The notes beneath the pieces are model-generated. The model saw only the letters and a list, made by a program, of their open reading frames with translations. It ran no database searches and was not told the origin of the DNA. A program made the position numbers and the translations under genes. Positions 1 through 8,787 of a stretch of DNA of 64,000 bases are shown here, one piece after another (position 1 is the stretch's first letter; each line of letters opens with the position of its first letter). Origin of the DNA: Paracoccus sp. MA (GTDB taxonomy: Bacteria; Pseudomonadota; Alphaproteobacteria; Rhodobacterales; Rhodobacteraceae); NCBI RefSeq assembly GCF_020990385.1, contig NZ_CP087597.1:1015001-1079000 (forward strand). Reading direction: 5' to 3'.

Positions 1-2
1 AT

Positions 3-116
3 GCCGGGCTTGGCCATTTCATGCGCGCCTTCCAGGCCGCGACCGGCCGCACGCCCGAAGCCTATCGCGCGCTGATGCGGGACGCCCGCGGCGTCCCGCC
101 CGGCGATCCCGGCTGA
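3..116 (+). CDS. AraC-family transcriptional regulator, C-terminal end (partial)
   Basis: Only the last 37 codons are in the window; the gene begins upstream of base 1. The visible peptide ends in a second helix-turn-helix signature of AraC/XylS regulators: GHFMRAFQAATGRTPEAYR has the usual F-R-x(5-6)-G-x-T-P-x-x-Y-R spacing. The protein would bind DNA as an activator or repressor, but its ligand-binding half, and so its role, cannot be seen. It ends at a TGA at 114-116. Confidence 0.75.
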   Translation, partial: AGLGHFMRAFQAATGRTPEAYRALMRDARGVPPGDPG

Positions 117-565
117 TGGGGCCGAAAGGTTCGGAACCGCCTCTCCGCCATCCCGGGGCCGCTGCGCCATCACGGTCGCCCGCCGGCGTGCAGCACGGAA
201 CGCGGCACGGGGCCCATGCGCCAAAGAGCGCGTCGCGCCCGAAGCCGCACCGCAAGCCGCGCAAACCTGCCGAAGCCGGAGCGGTGGAGTCAGGCGAACC
301 GGCTTGTCCAGCCCGGCCTTTCCCCGCCTTGATGAACCCTGCCAGTGCCACGATTGTCGGCTGCCTGGCTTGCCGGCGCGGAACGGACAAGCCCGCCCCC
401 GGCCGCGGGGGATGCCTGCCGCTTCGATCCGTTGCGGGGCCGCTTCGGCACGCGCCGGACACTCAGACCGGATCCCCCGGCCTGTTGCCTTGGACGACGC
501 CATATCCGGCGCCGCCGTGCTCGAACCCCGCGCCTCCGCGAATCTCGCGGCGCGGCACAGCCGCC
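117..565. other. Intergenic stretch with no recognised gene
   Basis: About 450 bases separate the AraC-type regulator from the end of rlmE, which converges on it. The stretch is GC-rich and open in several frames, but none of the possible peptides has a recognisable motif, a plausible ribosome-binding site or codon use like the neighbours. I see no tRNA, clear hairpin terminator or insertion-sequence end in it. Confidence 0.5.
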
Positions 566-1336
566 TCAGTCCGGATCAGCCGGCCCGCCCTCTGGGGCAG
601 CCTCGTCCCCCCGGCCCCGGAACCCTTGCGCCACCACGAATTTCTCCGAGGAATCCGAGCGGCTGGCCGGCGGTTTCACATTCGCCACCTTGCGGAAATT
701 GCGCTTGAGCATGGCCTGCATCTCGGTCTCGGCCCCGCCCGCCAGCACCTTGGCGACGAAGGTGCCGCCCGGCTCCAGCACGTCGAAGGCCAGCTGCGCC
801 GCCGCCTCGACCAGCGCCACGATGCGCAGGTGGTCGGTGCCCTTGTGCCCGGACGAGGCCGCCGCCATGTCCGACATCACCACATCGGCGCGCCCGCCCA
901 GCCAGGCCTTGACCTGCTCGTCCGCGCCGTCCGACAGGAAGTCCAGCTGATGGATCTCGGCCCCGGCGATGGGATCCACCTCCTGCAGGTCCACGCCCAG
1001 CACCCTGCCGACCTTCTTGCCGGGCTTCTCGCCAAGCGCGTTGACGCGCGCCACCGCCACCTGGCACCAGCCGCCGGGCGCGCAGCCCAGATCGACCACC
1101 CGCGCGCCCGGCACCAGGAAGCGATACTTGTCGTCCAGCTCCAGGATCTTGTAGGCGGCGCGGCCGCGATAGCCCTCGCGCTTCGCCCTCGCGACATAGG
1201 GATCGTTCAGCTGCCGCTCCAGCCAGAGCGTGCTCGACAGCTTGCGCCCCTTGGCCGATTTCACCCGCACCCGCAGGTCGCGCTGGCCGCGGCCCGAGCT
1301 CTTGCGTCCCGAACCCGGCTTCTTGTCGTCGCTCAT
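566..1336 (-). CDS. rlmE: 23S rRNA (uridine-2'-O)-methyltransferase RlmE (FtsJ/RrmJ)
   Basis: RlmE methylates the 2'-O of U2552 in the A-loop of 23S rRNA late in 50S assembly, using SAM. The 256-residue protein has the SAM-binding motif [15 protein letters not shown], the later VMSDMA motif with its catalytic Asp, and a Lys in FVAKVL, as expected for the K-D-K-E tetrad of the family. A basic N-terminus of about 40 residues and a short C-terminal tail are extensions seen in alphaproteobacterial members. The start lies one base after the stop of the upstream Ppx/GppA gene, so the two are probably one transcript. Confidence 0.92.
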   Translation of the reverse strand: MSDDKKPGSGRKSSGRGQRDLRVRVKSAKGRKLSSTLWLERQLNDPYVARAKREGYRGRAAYKILELDDKYRFLVPGARVVDLGCAPGGWCQVAVARVNALGEKPGKKVGRVLGVDLQEVDPIAGAEIHQLDFLSDGADEQVKAWLGGRADVVMSDMAAASSGHKGTDHLRIVALVEAAAQLAFDVLEPGGTFVAKVLAGGAETEMQAMLKRNFRKVANVKPPASRSDSSEKFVVAQGFRGRGDEAAPEGGPADPD

Positions 1337-1337
1337 C

Positions 1338-2462
1338 TCATGCCACCCCGTTCATGCCATCCGGGGCCAGCACCCCGTCCTTGACCATCTGCGCATAAAG
1401 CAGCCCCTCGCGCAGGCCGCGATCCGCGACCGACAGCCGCGTCGTCGGCCAGACCCGCATCAGCGTCTGCAGGATCGCGGCGCCCGACATGATCAGCGCG
1501 TGGCGCTCGCGCCCGATGCGGGGATCGGCGCGCCGCCCCTCGGGTCCAAGCGCCAGGTAGTCGCGGATCACCCGGTCGATCTGCGCCGAGGTCATGGTCA
1601 GCCCGTCCACCTTGGTCCGGTCATAGCGGCGCAGGCCCAGATGGCTGGCCGCCACCGTCGTCACCGTGCCCGAGGTGCCGATGATCTGGAAGCCTTCCTC
1701 CATGGTCTGGGCCAGGGAATAGGGCGTGAAATCCGCCAGCATCTCCTCGAAATGCCAGGACATCAGCGCGAAGCGGCCCTGATCGTCCTCGACATCCTCG
1801 AACTGGTCGCGCAACGTGGCGACGCCCAGCGGCACGCTGATCCAATCCACCACCCGCGCCCCGCCCGGCAGGGGATCGCGAAAGCCGTCGCCCAGCCGCA
1901 TGATGGCGCGCGACCGTTCCTTGGGCTCGACATCCTCGAGGTCGATCCAGACCAGCTCGGTCGAGCCGCCGCCGATATCGACGACCAGCAATTGCTCGGT
2001 GCGCTGGCTGACCAGCGGCGCGCAGGAGATCACCGCCAGCCGCGCCTCCTCCTCGGCGTCGATGATCTCGACCGGCAGCCCGGTCTCGCGCCGGATCATG
2101 CGCAGGAAGTCGCGGCTGTTGCGCGCCCGCCGGCAAGCCTCGGTCGCGACCAGGCGCATGCGCGTGACCTTGTGCGCCTCGAGCTTGCGCCGGCACACCT
2201 GCAGGGCATGCACCGTCCGCGCCATCGAGGGACGCGACAGCCTGCCTGATGCCTCGAGGCCGTGGCCCAGCTGGACCGGCTTCGAGAAACTGTCGACCAC
2301 CTGGAACTGGCTGCCCGCGGGGCGGGCAATCAGCATCCGGCAGCTGTTCGTGCCAAGATCCAAGGCCGCATAGAGCAGCCCGTCCTCGGCCGGGCGGGTG
2401 GCGAAAGGCTCGACCGTTTTTCTCGGGAACGCGTCCGCACCCGCAGGACGCCTGGGCGCCAT
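1338..2462 (-). CDS. Ppx/GppA family exopolyphosphatase
   Basis: This is a phosphatase of the actin-like ATPase superfamily that acts on polyphosphate or pppGpp. The sequence has the two phosphate-binding loops typical of the family: [14 protein letters not shown] near residue 35 and [13 protein letters not shown] near residue 155. I chose the ATG at 2462 because a good ribosome-binding site (GGAGGG) lies just upstream; a longer reading frame to 2513 lacks one. It is followed after one base by rlmE, an arrangement common in Rhodobacteraceae. Whether it prefers polyphosphate or pppGpp cannot be told from sequence. Confidence 0.88.
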   Translation of the reverse strand: MAPRRPAGADAFPRKTVEPFATRPAEDGLLYAALDLGTNSCRMLIARPAGSQFQVVDSFSKPVQLGHGLEASGRLSRPSMARTVHALQVCRRKLEAHKVTRMRLVATEACRRARNSRDFLRMIRRETGLPVEIIDAEEEARLAVISCAPLVSQRTEQLLVVDIGGGSTELVWIDLEDVEPKERSRAIMRLGDGFRDPLPGGARVVDWISVPLGVATLRDQFEDVEDDQGRFALMSWHFEEMLADFTPYSLAQTMEEGFQIIGTSGTVTTVAASHLGLRRYDRTKVDGLTMTSAQIDRVIRDYLALGPEGRRADPRIGRERHALIMSGAAILQTLMRVWPTTRLSVADRGLREGLLYAQMVKDGVLAPDGMNGVA

Positions 2463-2581
2463 GGTCACGCCCTCCGATAACAAGTTGGTCCGAAAGTAAC
2501 CTGCGCCCGCCACGCCTTCAAGGGGGGCGTTCAGGGGCCTGCCCCTCGACAGGGGCGCGGGGGCGGGCTATGCCCTGCCCC

Positions 2582-2746
2582 ATGATCGTGATCGCCGCAT
2601 TCATCCTTGGCGCAGCGATCGGCTGGATGCGCGCCGCGAAAGCCGGCGGCAGCCGCGCCGACAAGCTGCAATATGCCGCCGCCCATGCCCTGGCGCTGAC
2701 CGTGCTGGGGATATTCCTCACCATATTCCTCAGCCGGATGGGCTGA
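2582..2746 (+). CDS. Small membrane protein (54 aa)
   Basis: A short protein with one hydrophobic segment at the very N-terminus (MIVIAAFILGAAIGWMRAA) and a second near the C-terminus (ALALTVLGIFLTIFL), so probably a two-pass inner-membrane peptide. An in-frame ATG at 2570 would add four residues. Its TGA overlaps the ATG of the next gene (TGATG), which implies translational coupling to the VWA protein. I do not recognise a named family. Confidence 0.7.
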   Translation: MIVIAAFILGAAIGWMRAAKAGGSRADKLQYAAAHALALTVLGIFLTIFLSRMG

Positions 2747-3927
2747 TGTTCCGGCCCTTCCTCGACAGTCTGCGCCGCCATGGGGTGCCGGCCAGCCTGC
2801 GGGAATACCTGGACCTGCTCGCGGGGCTGCAGGCCGGGCTGTCGGACTGGACGCCCGAGGGCTTCTATCACCTCGCCCGCGCCACCCTGGTCAAGAACGA
2901 GGCGCATATCGACCGGTTCGACCGCGCCTTTGCCGAAGCCTTCTCGGGCCTTGACGAGATCCCCGTCGAGGCGCTGGTGAACGAGGTCTCGATCCCGCGC
3001 GAATGGCTGGAAAAGCTGGCCGAGAAGCTCTTGACGCCCGAGGAGCGCGCCGCGGTCGAGGGCGCCGGCAGTTTCGAGGAGCTGATGAAGCGCCTGCGCG
3101 AACGGCTGGCCGAGCAGCAGGGCCGCCACCAGGGCGGCAACAAGTGGATCGGCACCGCCGGCACCTCGCCCTTCGGCGCCTATGGCTACAACCCGGAGGG
3201 CGTGCGGATCGGCCAGCACGAGAGCCGCCACCGCCGCGCGGTCAAGGTCTGGGACAAGCGCGAATTCCGCGATTTCGACGATTCGGTCGAGCTTGGCACC
3301 CGCAACATCAAGGTGGCGCTGAAGCGGCTGCGGCAATGGGCCCGCCACGGTGCGCTGGAGGAGCTGGACCTGCCCGGCACCATCCGCGCCAGCGCCGAGC
3401 ACGGCTATATCGACGTGCAGACCCGGCCCGAGCGACACAATGCCGTGAAGGTGCTGCTGTTCCTGGATGCCGGCGGCAGCATGGACGACCATTCCCGGCT
3501 GGTGGACGAGCTGTTCTCGGCCGCCCGCGCCGAGTTCAAGCACCTGGAGCATTTCTATTTCCACAACTGCGTCTATGAAGCACTGTGGAAGGACAACCGC
3601 CGCCGCTGGACCGAGACGACGCCGACCTGGGAGGTCATCAACCGCTTCGGCCGCGACTACAAGGCGATCTTCGTCGGCGACGCCTCGATGTCGCCCTATG
3701 AGATCGCCATCCCCGGCGGCGCCAACGAGCATTGGAACCCCGAATCGGGCGAGACCTGGCTGCGCCGCCTGCGCGAGACCTGGCCCGACCATGTCTGGCT
3801 GAACCCGGTGCCGCGCGCGCATTGGGGCCATACCCGGTCCATCGCCATGATCCGCGAGATCTTCGAGGACCGCATGCAGCCCCTGACGCTGGAGGGGCTG
3901 ACCCAGGCCATGCGCCTCCTTGGCTGA
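2746..3927 (+). CDS. VWA domain-containing protein (CoxE/YehP-like)
   Basis: A 393-residue cytoplasmic protein with a C-terminal von Willebrand A domain. The metal-binding (MIDAS-type) loop is visible as DAGGSM at residues 241-246, a variant of the usual DxSxS. The N-terminal half is helical and charged, with a stretch around residues 145-170 (GTSPFGAYGYNPEGVRIGQ) conserved in this family. Relatives usually work with a MoxR-type AAA+ ATPase in metal-centre insertion or complex assembly, but no MoxR gene lies beside this one. It is coupled to the small membrane protein upstream; its target is unknown. Confidence 0.85.
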   Translation: MFRPFLDSLRRHGVPASLREYLDLLAGLQAGLSDWTPEGFYHLARATLVKNEAHIDRFDRAFAEAFSGLDEIPVEALVNEVSIPREWLEKLAEKLLTPEERAAVEGAGSFEELMKRLRERLAEQQGRHQGGNKWIGTAGTSPFGAYGYNPEGVRIGQHESRHRRAVKVWDKREFRDFDDSVELGTRNIKVALKRLRQWARHGALEELDLPGTIRASAEHGYIDVQTRPERHNAVKVLLFLDAGGSMDDHSRLVDELFSAARAEFKHLEHFYFHNCVYEALWKDNRRRWTETTPTWEVINRFGRDYKAIFVGDASMSPYEIAIPGGANEHWNPESGETWLRRLRETWPDHVWLNPVPRAHWGHTRSIAMIREIFEDRMQPLTLEGLTQAMRLLG

Positions 3928-3954
3928 TCCCGCCACACCCCCCATATTGGCGGC

Positions 3955-4641
3955 ATGCTGAAGCTCACGCCGATCCTGCTGATCCTGCTTTATGCCGCCG
4001 CGATGTGGTTCTTTTCCGCATGGCGGCTGAAGGCCGAGCTGAACGCCAAGTCCACGCCGCTGCGCCATCCCCGGCTGCTGCCGATGCTGGAGCGGCTGGG
4101 CCGGGCCATGGACCTGCCCGAGGTGCGGGCCCATGTCTACGAGGTCGGCCATGTGAACGGGCTGGCCGCACCCGACGGCCGCATCTTCCTGACCCGCGGC
4201 TTCCTCGACCGGCTGGACCGTGGCGAGGTGACCGAGGCCGAGCTGGCATCGGTCATCGCGCATGAGCTGGGCCATGTCGCCCACGGCCATACCCGTCGCC
4301 GCATGGTGGATTTCGCCGGCCAGAACGTGGTGCGCATGGTGCTGGCGGGCGTGCTGGGCCGCTTCCTGCCCGGCATCGGCGTCTGGATCGCCAATATCGC
4401 CGCCAGCGCCATCGCCGCCCGGCTGTCGCGCCAGGACGAGTTCGAGGCCGACGCCTTCGCCAGCGCGCTGATGGTCAAGGCCGGGCTGGGCACCGCGCCG
4501 CAGAAAAGCCTGTTTCGCAAGCTGGACCGGCTGGCGGGCGGGGGCCGGGCGGGCGCACCGGCCTGGCTGCTCTCGCACCCCCCGGCCGAGGCGCGCATCG
4601 CCGCCATCGAGAAGCTCGAGGCGCGCTGGGGCGCGGCCTGA
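3955..4641 (+). CDS. M48-family zinc metalloprotease (HtpX-like)
   Basis: A 228-residue membrane-anchored protease. The N-terminal helix (residues 4-20) is hydrophobic. The zinc site is complete: HELGH at residues 103-107 and the third ligand Glu163 in DEFEAD. A second hydrophobic stretch lies at about 128-155. Members cleave membrane or periplasmic proteins in quality control. It is shorter than HtpX (about 290 residues), lacking the second N-terminal transmembrane pair, so a stand-alone YcaL/YggG-like role is also possible. It follows the VWA gene by 27 bases, probably in the same transcript. Confidence 0.88.
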   Translation: MLKLTPILLILLYAAAMWFFSAWRLKAELNAKSTPLRHPRLLPMLERLGRAMDLPEVRAHVYEVGHVNGLAAPDGRIFLTRGFLDRLDRGEVTEAELASVIAHELGHVAHGHTRRRMVDFAGQNVVRMVLAGVLGRFLPGIGVWIANIAASAIAARLSRQDEFEADAFASALMVKAGLGTAPQKSLFRKLDRLAGGGRAGAPAWLLSHPPAEARIAAIEKLEARWGAA

Positions 4642-4695
4642 CTTGCGGGCCCGCGCGGATGGGCTATTCTGCCTGCGCAAGCAAGCGTTTATTTC

Positions 4696-5895
4696 ATGAC
4701 CCGCCCCTTTCGCCGCCGCGTGCTCTACATCCCGGGCTATGACCCGATCCCGCCCCGCCGCTATCGCGAGCTTTACAAGCGCGAGGGGGCAGAACAGGCA
4801 CGCATCTCGGGCTACGGGCTGACCTTCGGCCCGCGCCGCGACCGCAACGGCTTCGGCTGGGGCGTCCTGGGCGATTTCGCCGGCCGGCAGGCCGAGGCCG
4901 AGTTCGAGGTGCTGGTCTGGGCCGACATCGTGCAGGGCTCGATGGGCCAGGGCATCCTCGCGACCTATGGCCAGCTGTTCCGCACCGCCTGGGCCTATAT
5001 CGGCTCGGGGGCGCTGTTCCGGCTGATGCGGCTGCGTCGCGGCCCGGTGATCGCGGCGCTCTACCCGGTGGTTGTGCTGCTGGCGCAGCTGCTGGTCTCG
5101 GCGCTGGCCGGGGCGCTGATCGGCTGGGCGCTGGGGCGACTGACCGGGCTCGGCTGGTGGCTGGGCGGGCCTGTCATGCTGGGGCTGACCTGGGCCGGGC
5201 TGCATCTGTGGCGGCGCATCGACGGCAAGATCTTCGCCTGGTATCTGATGCATGACTATGCCTTCACCGCCCAGGGACAAGGCGCCTATCCCCCGGCGCT
5301 CGAGGCGCGGCTGGCGCAATTCGCCGACCGCATCGCCGAGGTGCTGGCGGGCGACTGGGACGAGGTGCTGGTGGTCGGCCACAGCTCGGGCGCCTATCTG
5401 GGCGTCTCGGTGCTGGCGGACCTGATCCGCTCGGGCCGGGTGCCGGCGTCAGGGCCCCGCCTCTCCTATCTCTCGCTGGGCCATGTCGTGCCGATGGCGT
5501 CGTTCCTGCCGCGCGCGAACCGGCTGCGCGCCGACCTGCGCTTTCTCTCGGCGCGCGAGGAACTGGACTGGGTAGACGTCACCGCGCCGGGCGATGCCTG
5601 CTCGTTCGGCCTCTGCGATCCGGTCGCGGTCTCGGGCGTCGAGCCGCCGGATCGCCGCCATCCGCTGGTGCTTTCCGCCGCCTTCACCCGCACGCTCTCT
5701 CCCGAAAAGCGGCGCGCGCTGCGCGGGCGCTGGTTCCGGCTGCATTTCCAGTATCTCTGCGCCTTCGACCGGCCGGGCGATTACGACTATTTCGCCATCA
5801 CTGCCGGGCCCTTGACGCTTGGCCGGCGCTTCGCCGGGCGCGGCCATTCGCCGGGCCGGATCGCGCGGGCCGTGAACCGCTGGACGATGACATGA
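4696..5895 (+). CDS. Membrane-embedded alpha/beta-hydrolase-like protein
   Basis: I do not recognise a named family for this 399-residue protein. It opens with an HxxG-like strand (VLYIPGYDPIPP), has two adjacent hydrophobic segments at about 115-170 that would span the membrane, and then the nucleophile elbow GHSSG with Ser230 in VLVVGHSSGAYLGVSVL. That order fits an alpha/beta hydrolase (lipase or esterase) interrupted by a membrane hairpin. Its last four bases overlap the P450 start (ATGA), so the pair is translationally coupled. A substrate shared with the P450 is an inference only. Confidence 0.6.
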   Translation: MTRPFRRRVLYIPGYDPIPPRRYRELYKREGAEQARISGYGLTFGPRRDRNGFGWGVLGDFAGRQAEAEFEVLVWADIVQGSMGQGILATYGQLFRTAWAYIGSGALFRLMRLRRGPVIAALYPVVVLLAQLLVSALAGALIGWALGRLTGLGWWLGGPVMLGLTWAGLHLWRRIDGKIFAWYLMHDYAFTAQGQGAYPPALEARLAQFADRIAEVLAGDWDEVLVVGHSSGAYLGVSVLADLIRSGRVPASGPRLSYLSLGHVVPMASFLPRANRLRADLRFLSAREELDWVDVTAPGDACSFGLCDPVAVSGVEPPDRRHPLVLSAAFTRTLSPEKRRALRGRWFRLHFQYLCAFDRPGDYDYFAITAGPLTLGRRFAGRGHSPGRIARAVNRWTMT

Positions 5896-7238
5896 TCCCG
5901 CCCAAGCCCCCGGCGCGGCAGGGCCGCGGTTCGGTCTGGCGCTTCATCCGCGACTTCCGGCGCGACATCCTGTCGGCGCAATCCGACCGGCTCTATCGCG
6001 CCTGGATGGCCGAGTTCCGCGGCCCCTTCATCCACAGCTTCACCTGCAACGATCCGGCGCTGGTCGAGCTGATCCTGAAGAAGCGGCCGATGGACTTCCC
6101 GAAATCGCCGCGCATGGCGGCGGGGCTGCAGCCGCTGCTCGGCAATTCCAGCTTCATCTCGAACGGCGAGACCTGGCTGCGCCAGCGCCGCATCATCGAC
6201 CCCGCCTTCGAGGGCGGAAGGCTGCGCGAGGCCTTCCCGGCGATGTGGGATGCGGCCCAGGCCGGCGTGGCCCGGCTGGCGCCGCTGGCCAACGGGACCG
6301 AGATCGACATCGAACCCCAGACCAGCCATGTCGCCGCCGACGTGATCTTCCGCACCCTGTTCTCGATCCCGATCGAGGATGCGACCGCCGCCCAGGTCTT
6401 CCAAGCCTTCCGCGAGCATCAGGAGGCGCAGCCGATGGTCAACCTGGGCGGGCTGATGGCCCTGCCCCGCTGGGCGCGGCTGCACACCCGCCGGGTGCGC
6501 GAGACGGCGCGCCGCATCCGCGGCCTGATCCGCCAGCTGGTCGCGGCCCGCGCCGCCGAGATCGCCGCCGGCACCGCGCCGCCAGACCTCGCCACCAAGA
6601 TCATGACCACCCCCGACCCGCAGACCGGCCGGACCTTCAGCGAAGCCGAGATGATCGACGAGGTCGCGACCTTCTTCCTCGCCGGCCACGAGACCGGCGC
6701 CTCGGCCCTGGCCTGGGCGCTTTACCTGCTGGCGGAAAGCCCGGACTGTCAGGACCGGCTGGCCAAGGAGGCGCGGCAGAACCTCGCCGCCGATTTCGGC
6801 ACGGTCCGCAACCTGCCGCTGGCCCGCGCCGTCTTCCGCGAGGCGCTGCGGCTCTACCCGCCCGTCGCCATGACCGTGCGGCAATGCGCCCGGGCCGAGA
6901 GCCTGCGCGGCCGCAAGGCCCCCCAAGGCGCGCAGCTGGTGCTGTCGCCCTGGCACCTGCACCGCCATGAACGGCTATGGGACAATCCCGACCGGTTCGA
7001 CCCCGGCCGCTGGGAGACCGAGAACGGCAAGGCCTGCCAGCGCGACGCCTTCATCCCCTTCTCGGCCGGCCCGCGCGCCTGCCCGGGCGCCGGCTTCGCG
7101 ATGATCGAGGGGCCGCTGATCCTCTCGGCCCTGGTCGGGGCCTACCGGCTGGAACCCGGACCCGAAAGACCCGTGCCGATCATGCGCCTGACGCTGCGGG
7201 GCAAGAACGGCATCCACTTGCGCCTGTCGAAACGTTGA
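5892..7238 (+). CDS. Cytochrome P450
   Basis: A soluble bacterial P450 of 448 residues with all core motifs: the oxygen-binding I helix (FFLAGHETGASALAW), the ExxR motif (EALRLYPP), and the haem loop FSAGPRACPG with the axial ligand Cys397. It would hydroxylate or otherwise oxidise a substrate with electrons from a ferredoxin system, none of which is encoded nearby. The N-terminal region and the length resemble fatty-acid-type P450s (CYP4/CYP102-like) more than camphor-type ones. It is coupled to the upstream hydrolase through an ATGA overlap and ends before a bidirectional terminator. Confidence 0.93.
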   Translation: MIPPKPPARQGRGSVWRFIRDFRRDILSAQSDRLYRAWMAEFRGPFIHSFTCNDPALVELILKKRPMDFPKSPRMAAGLQPLLGNSSFISNGETWLRQRRIIDPAFEGGRLREAFPAMWDAAQAGVARLAPLANGTEIDIEPQTSHVAADVIFRTLFSIPIEDATAAQVFQAFREHQEAQPMVNLGGLMALPRWARLHTRRVRETARRIRGLIRQLVAARAAEIAAGTAPPDLATKIMTTPDPQTGRTFSEAEMIDEVATFFLAGHETGASALAWALYLLAESPDCQDRLAKEARQNLAADFGTVRNLPLARAVFREALRLYPPVAMTVRQCARAESLRGRKAPQGAQLVLSPWHLHRHERLWDNPDRFDPGRWETENGKACQRDAFIPFSAGPRACPGAGFAMIEGPLILSALVGAYRLEPGPERPVPIMRLTLRGKNGIHLRLSKR

Positions 7239-7240
7239 AT

Positions 7241-7304
7241 GAGTACTTGAAAAACGGTGAAAGCCAAGGCGCTGCGGCCCTCCTTCACCGTTTTCCAAAT
7301 ACTC
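7241..7304. terminator. Bidirectional hairpin between convergent genes
   Basis: A 21-base inverted repeat with two mismatches (arms 7241-7261 and 7284-7304) around a 22-base loop lies between the P450 gene and the convergent M32 peptidase gene. The inner stem is a perfect match of AAAACGGTGAA to TTCACCGTTTT, giving A/T tracts on both sides as expected for a terminator working both ways. The outer arm (TATTTGG) resembles a repeat family seen elsewhere in the window. Confidence 0.75.
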
Positions 7305-7314
7305 TAGCCCAAGC

Positions 7315-8787
7315 TCAAAGCCGGTAGATGGCCGAGAATTTCTCCTCCAGGTAGTCGAGAAGCGGCTTCTCGCTGACATCGGCGCCGGTAGCGCGCTCGA
7401 TCAGCTCGCGCGGCGGATAAAGCCCGCCATGGCGCTGCATGTTCTCGCGCAGCCATTCCACCGCCGGGTCGGCCTCGCCGCGCGCCAGCGCCTCGTCGAG
7501 ATCGGGGACCGCGGCGCGCAGCGCGGCATGCAGGCAGCCGGCATAGACATTCCCCAGCGCATAGGTGGGGAAATAGCCAAACAGCCCCACAGCCCAATGC
7601 ACGTCCTGCAACACGCCATTGGCCGGCCGGTCCACCGCGACGCCGAAATCCTTGAGGAAACGGGCGTTCCAGGCCTCGACCAGATCCTCGACATCCAGCC
7701 GCCCGGCGATCAGGTCGCGTTCGATATCAAAGCGCAGCATGATGTGCAGATTGTATTGCACCTCGTCGGATTCCGTGCGGATGAAGCCGGGCGTGACGCG
7801 GTTCACCGTGGCATAGAAGGCATCCGCGTCCGGCAGCGACAGGCCGCCGAAGGCATCCGACATGCGCCGGTAGAGCCAGCCGGTAAAGGCGCGGCTGCGG
7901 CCGATCTGGTTCTCGTAGATCCGGCTCTGGCTTTCATGCGCGCCCATCGAGACGCCGCGGCCCAGCGGCGTGAAGGCATAATCGGGGTCGATGCCCAGCT
8001 CGTAGCTGGAATGCCCGACCTCGTGGATGGTGGAATAAAGGCAATTGAACGGGTCGGTCTCGACCACCCGGGTGGTGATGCGGCTGTCCTGCCAGCGCCC
8101 CGAGCTGAACGGGTGGACGGCGATGTCCATGCGCCCGCGCGTCCAGTCGTAGCCGAAGGCGGTGGCGCAGGTGCGGGCCAGGCGCAGCTGGGTTTCCTGC
8201 GGGAAATGCCCGGTCAGCGGCTGCGGCTGGTAGTCGGCGCCCAGCACGTCCTCGCGCAGCGCCACCAGCCGCGGCCGCATCGCGTCGAAAAGCCGCGCGA
8301 TCTCGGCCTGGGTGGTGCCCGGCTCGTAATCGTCCAGCAGCGCGTCGTAGAGATCGCCGCCATCGGCCAGCGCCGCCGCCTCCTCGCGCTTGAGCATCAG
8401 GATGTCGTTCAGCACCGGCAGGAAATCCTCGGGCGCGTCCTTGGCACGGGCCTCGGCCCAGATGCCCTGCGCCAGCGAGGTCTGCCGCGCCAGTTCCGTC
8501 GCCAGCCGCGCGGGAATGCGCGAGGCGCGGCGATGATCGCGCGCGATCAGCTCGATGATGCGGGCATCCTCGTCATCCTCGGGCTCGGCCTGGTCCAGCC
8601 ATTCGCCCAGGCGCGGATCGGTGCGCCGCTCGTGCAGCACCGATTCCATCGCCGCCATTTCCTCGGCGCGCTGTTCGACGGCGCCGCGCGGCATCACGGT
8701 TTCCTGGTCCCAGGCCAGCCGCTCGGCAACCGAGGACAGCGCCTCGGTCTGGCGCTGGAAGGCGAGAAGTTCGTCGAAGGCGCTCAT
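7315..8787 (-). CDS. M32-family metallocarboxypeptidase (carboxypeptidase Taq)
   Basis: A 490-residue zinc or cobalt carboxypeptidase of the M32 family, which removes C-terminal residues in the cytoplasm. The signature HEVGH is at residues 255-259, followed by SSYELG in place of the more common ALYEQG. Other conserved blocks are visible (MGAHESQSRIYENQIGRS and the IHEVGHSSYELGID region). Length matches the family norm of about 500. Its start overlaps the ctaA stop by four bases, so it is probably translated from the ctaA message. Confidence 0.93.
   Translation of the reverse strand: MSAFDELLAFQRQTEALSSVAERLAWDQETVMPRGAVEQRAEEMAAMESVLHERRTDPRLGEWLDQAEPEDDEDARIIELIARDHRRASRIPARLATELARQTSLAQGIWAEARAKDAPEDFLPVLNDILMLKREEAAALADGGDLYDALLDDYEPGTTQAEIARLFDAMRPRLVALREDVLGADYQPQPLTGHFPQETQLRLARTCATAFGYDWTRGRMDIAVHPFSSGRWQDSRITTRVVETDPFNCLYSTIHEVGHSSYELGIDPDYAFTPLGRGVSMGAHESQSRIYENQIGRSRAFTGWLYRRMSDAFGGLSLPDADAFYATVNRVTPGFIRTESDEVQYNLHIMLRFDIERDLIAGRLDVEDLVEAWNARFLKDFGVAVDRPANGVLQDVHWAVGLFGYFPTYALGNVYAGCLHAALRAAVPDLDEALARGEADPAVEWLRENMQRHGGLYPPRELIERATGADVSEKPLLDYLEEKFSAIYRL

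Noticed and set aside
2518..5382. A 954-codon minus-strand open frame
   Set aside because: It lies opposite the VWA, M48 and hydrolase genes, is rich in Gln, Arg and His as a shadow frame would be, and has no recognisable motif.
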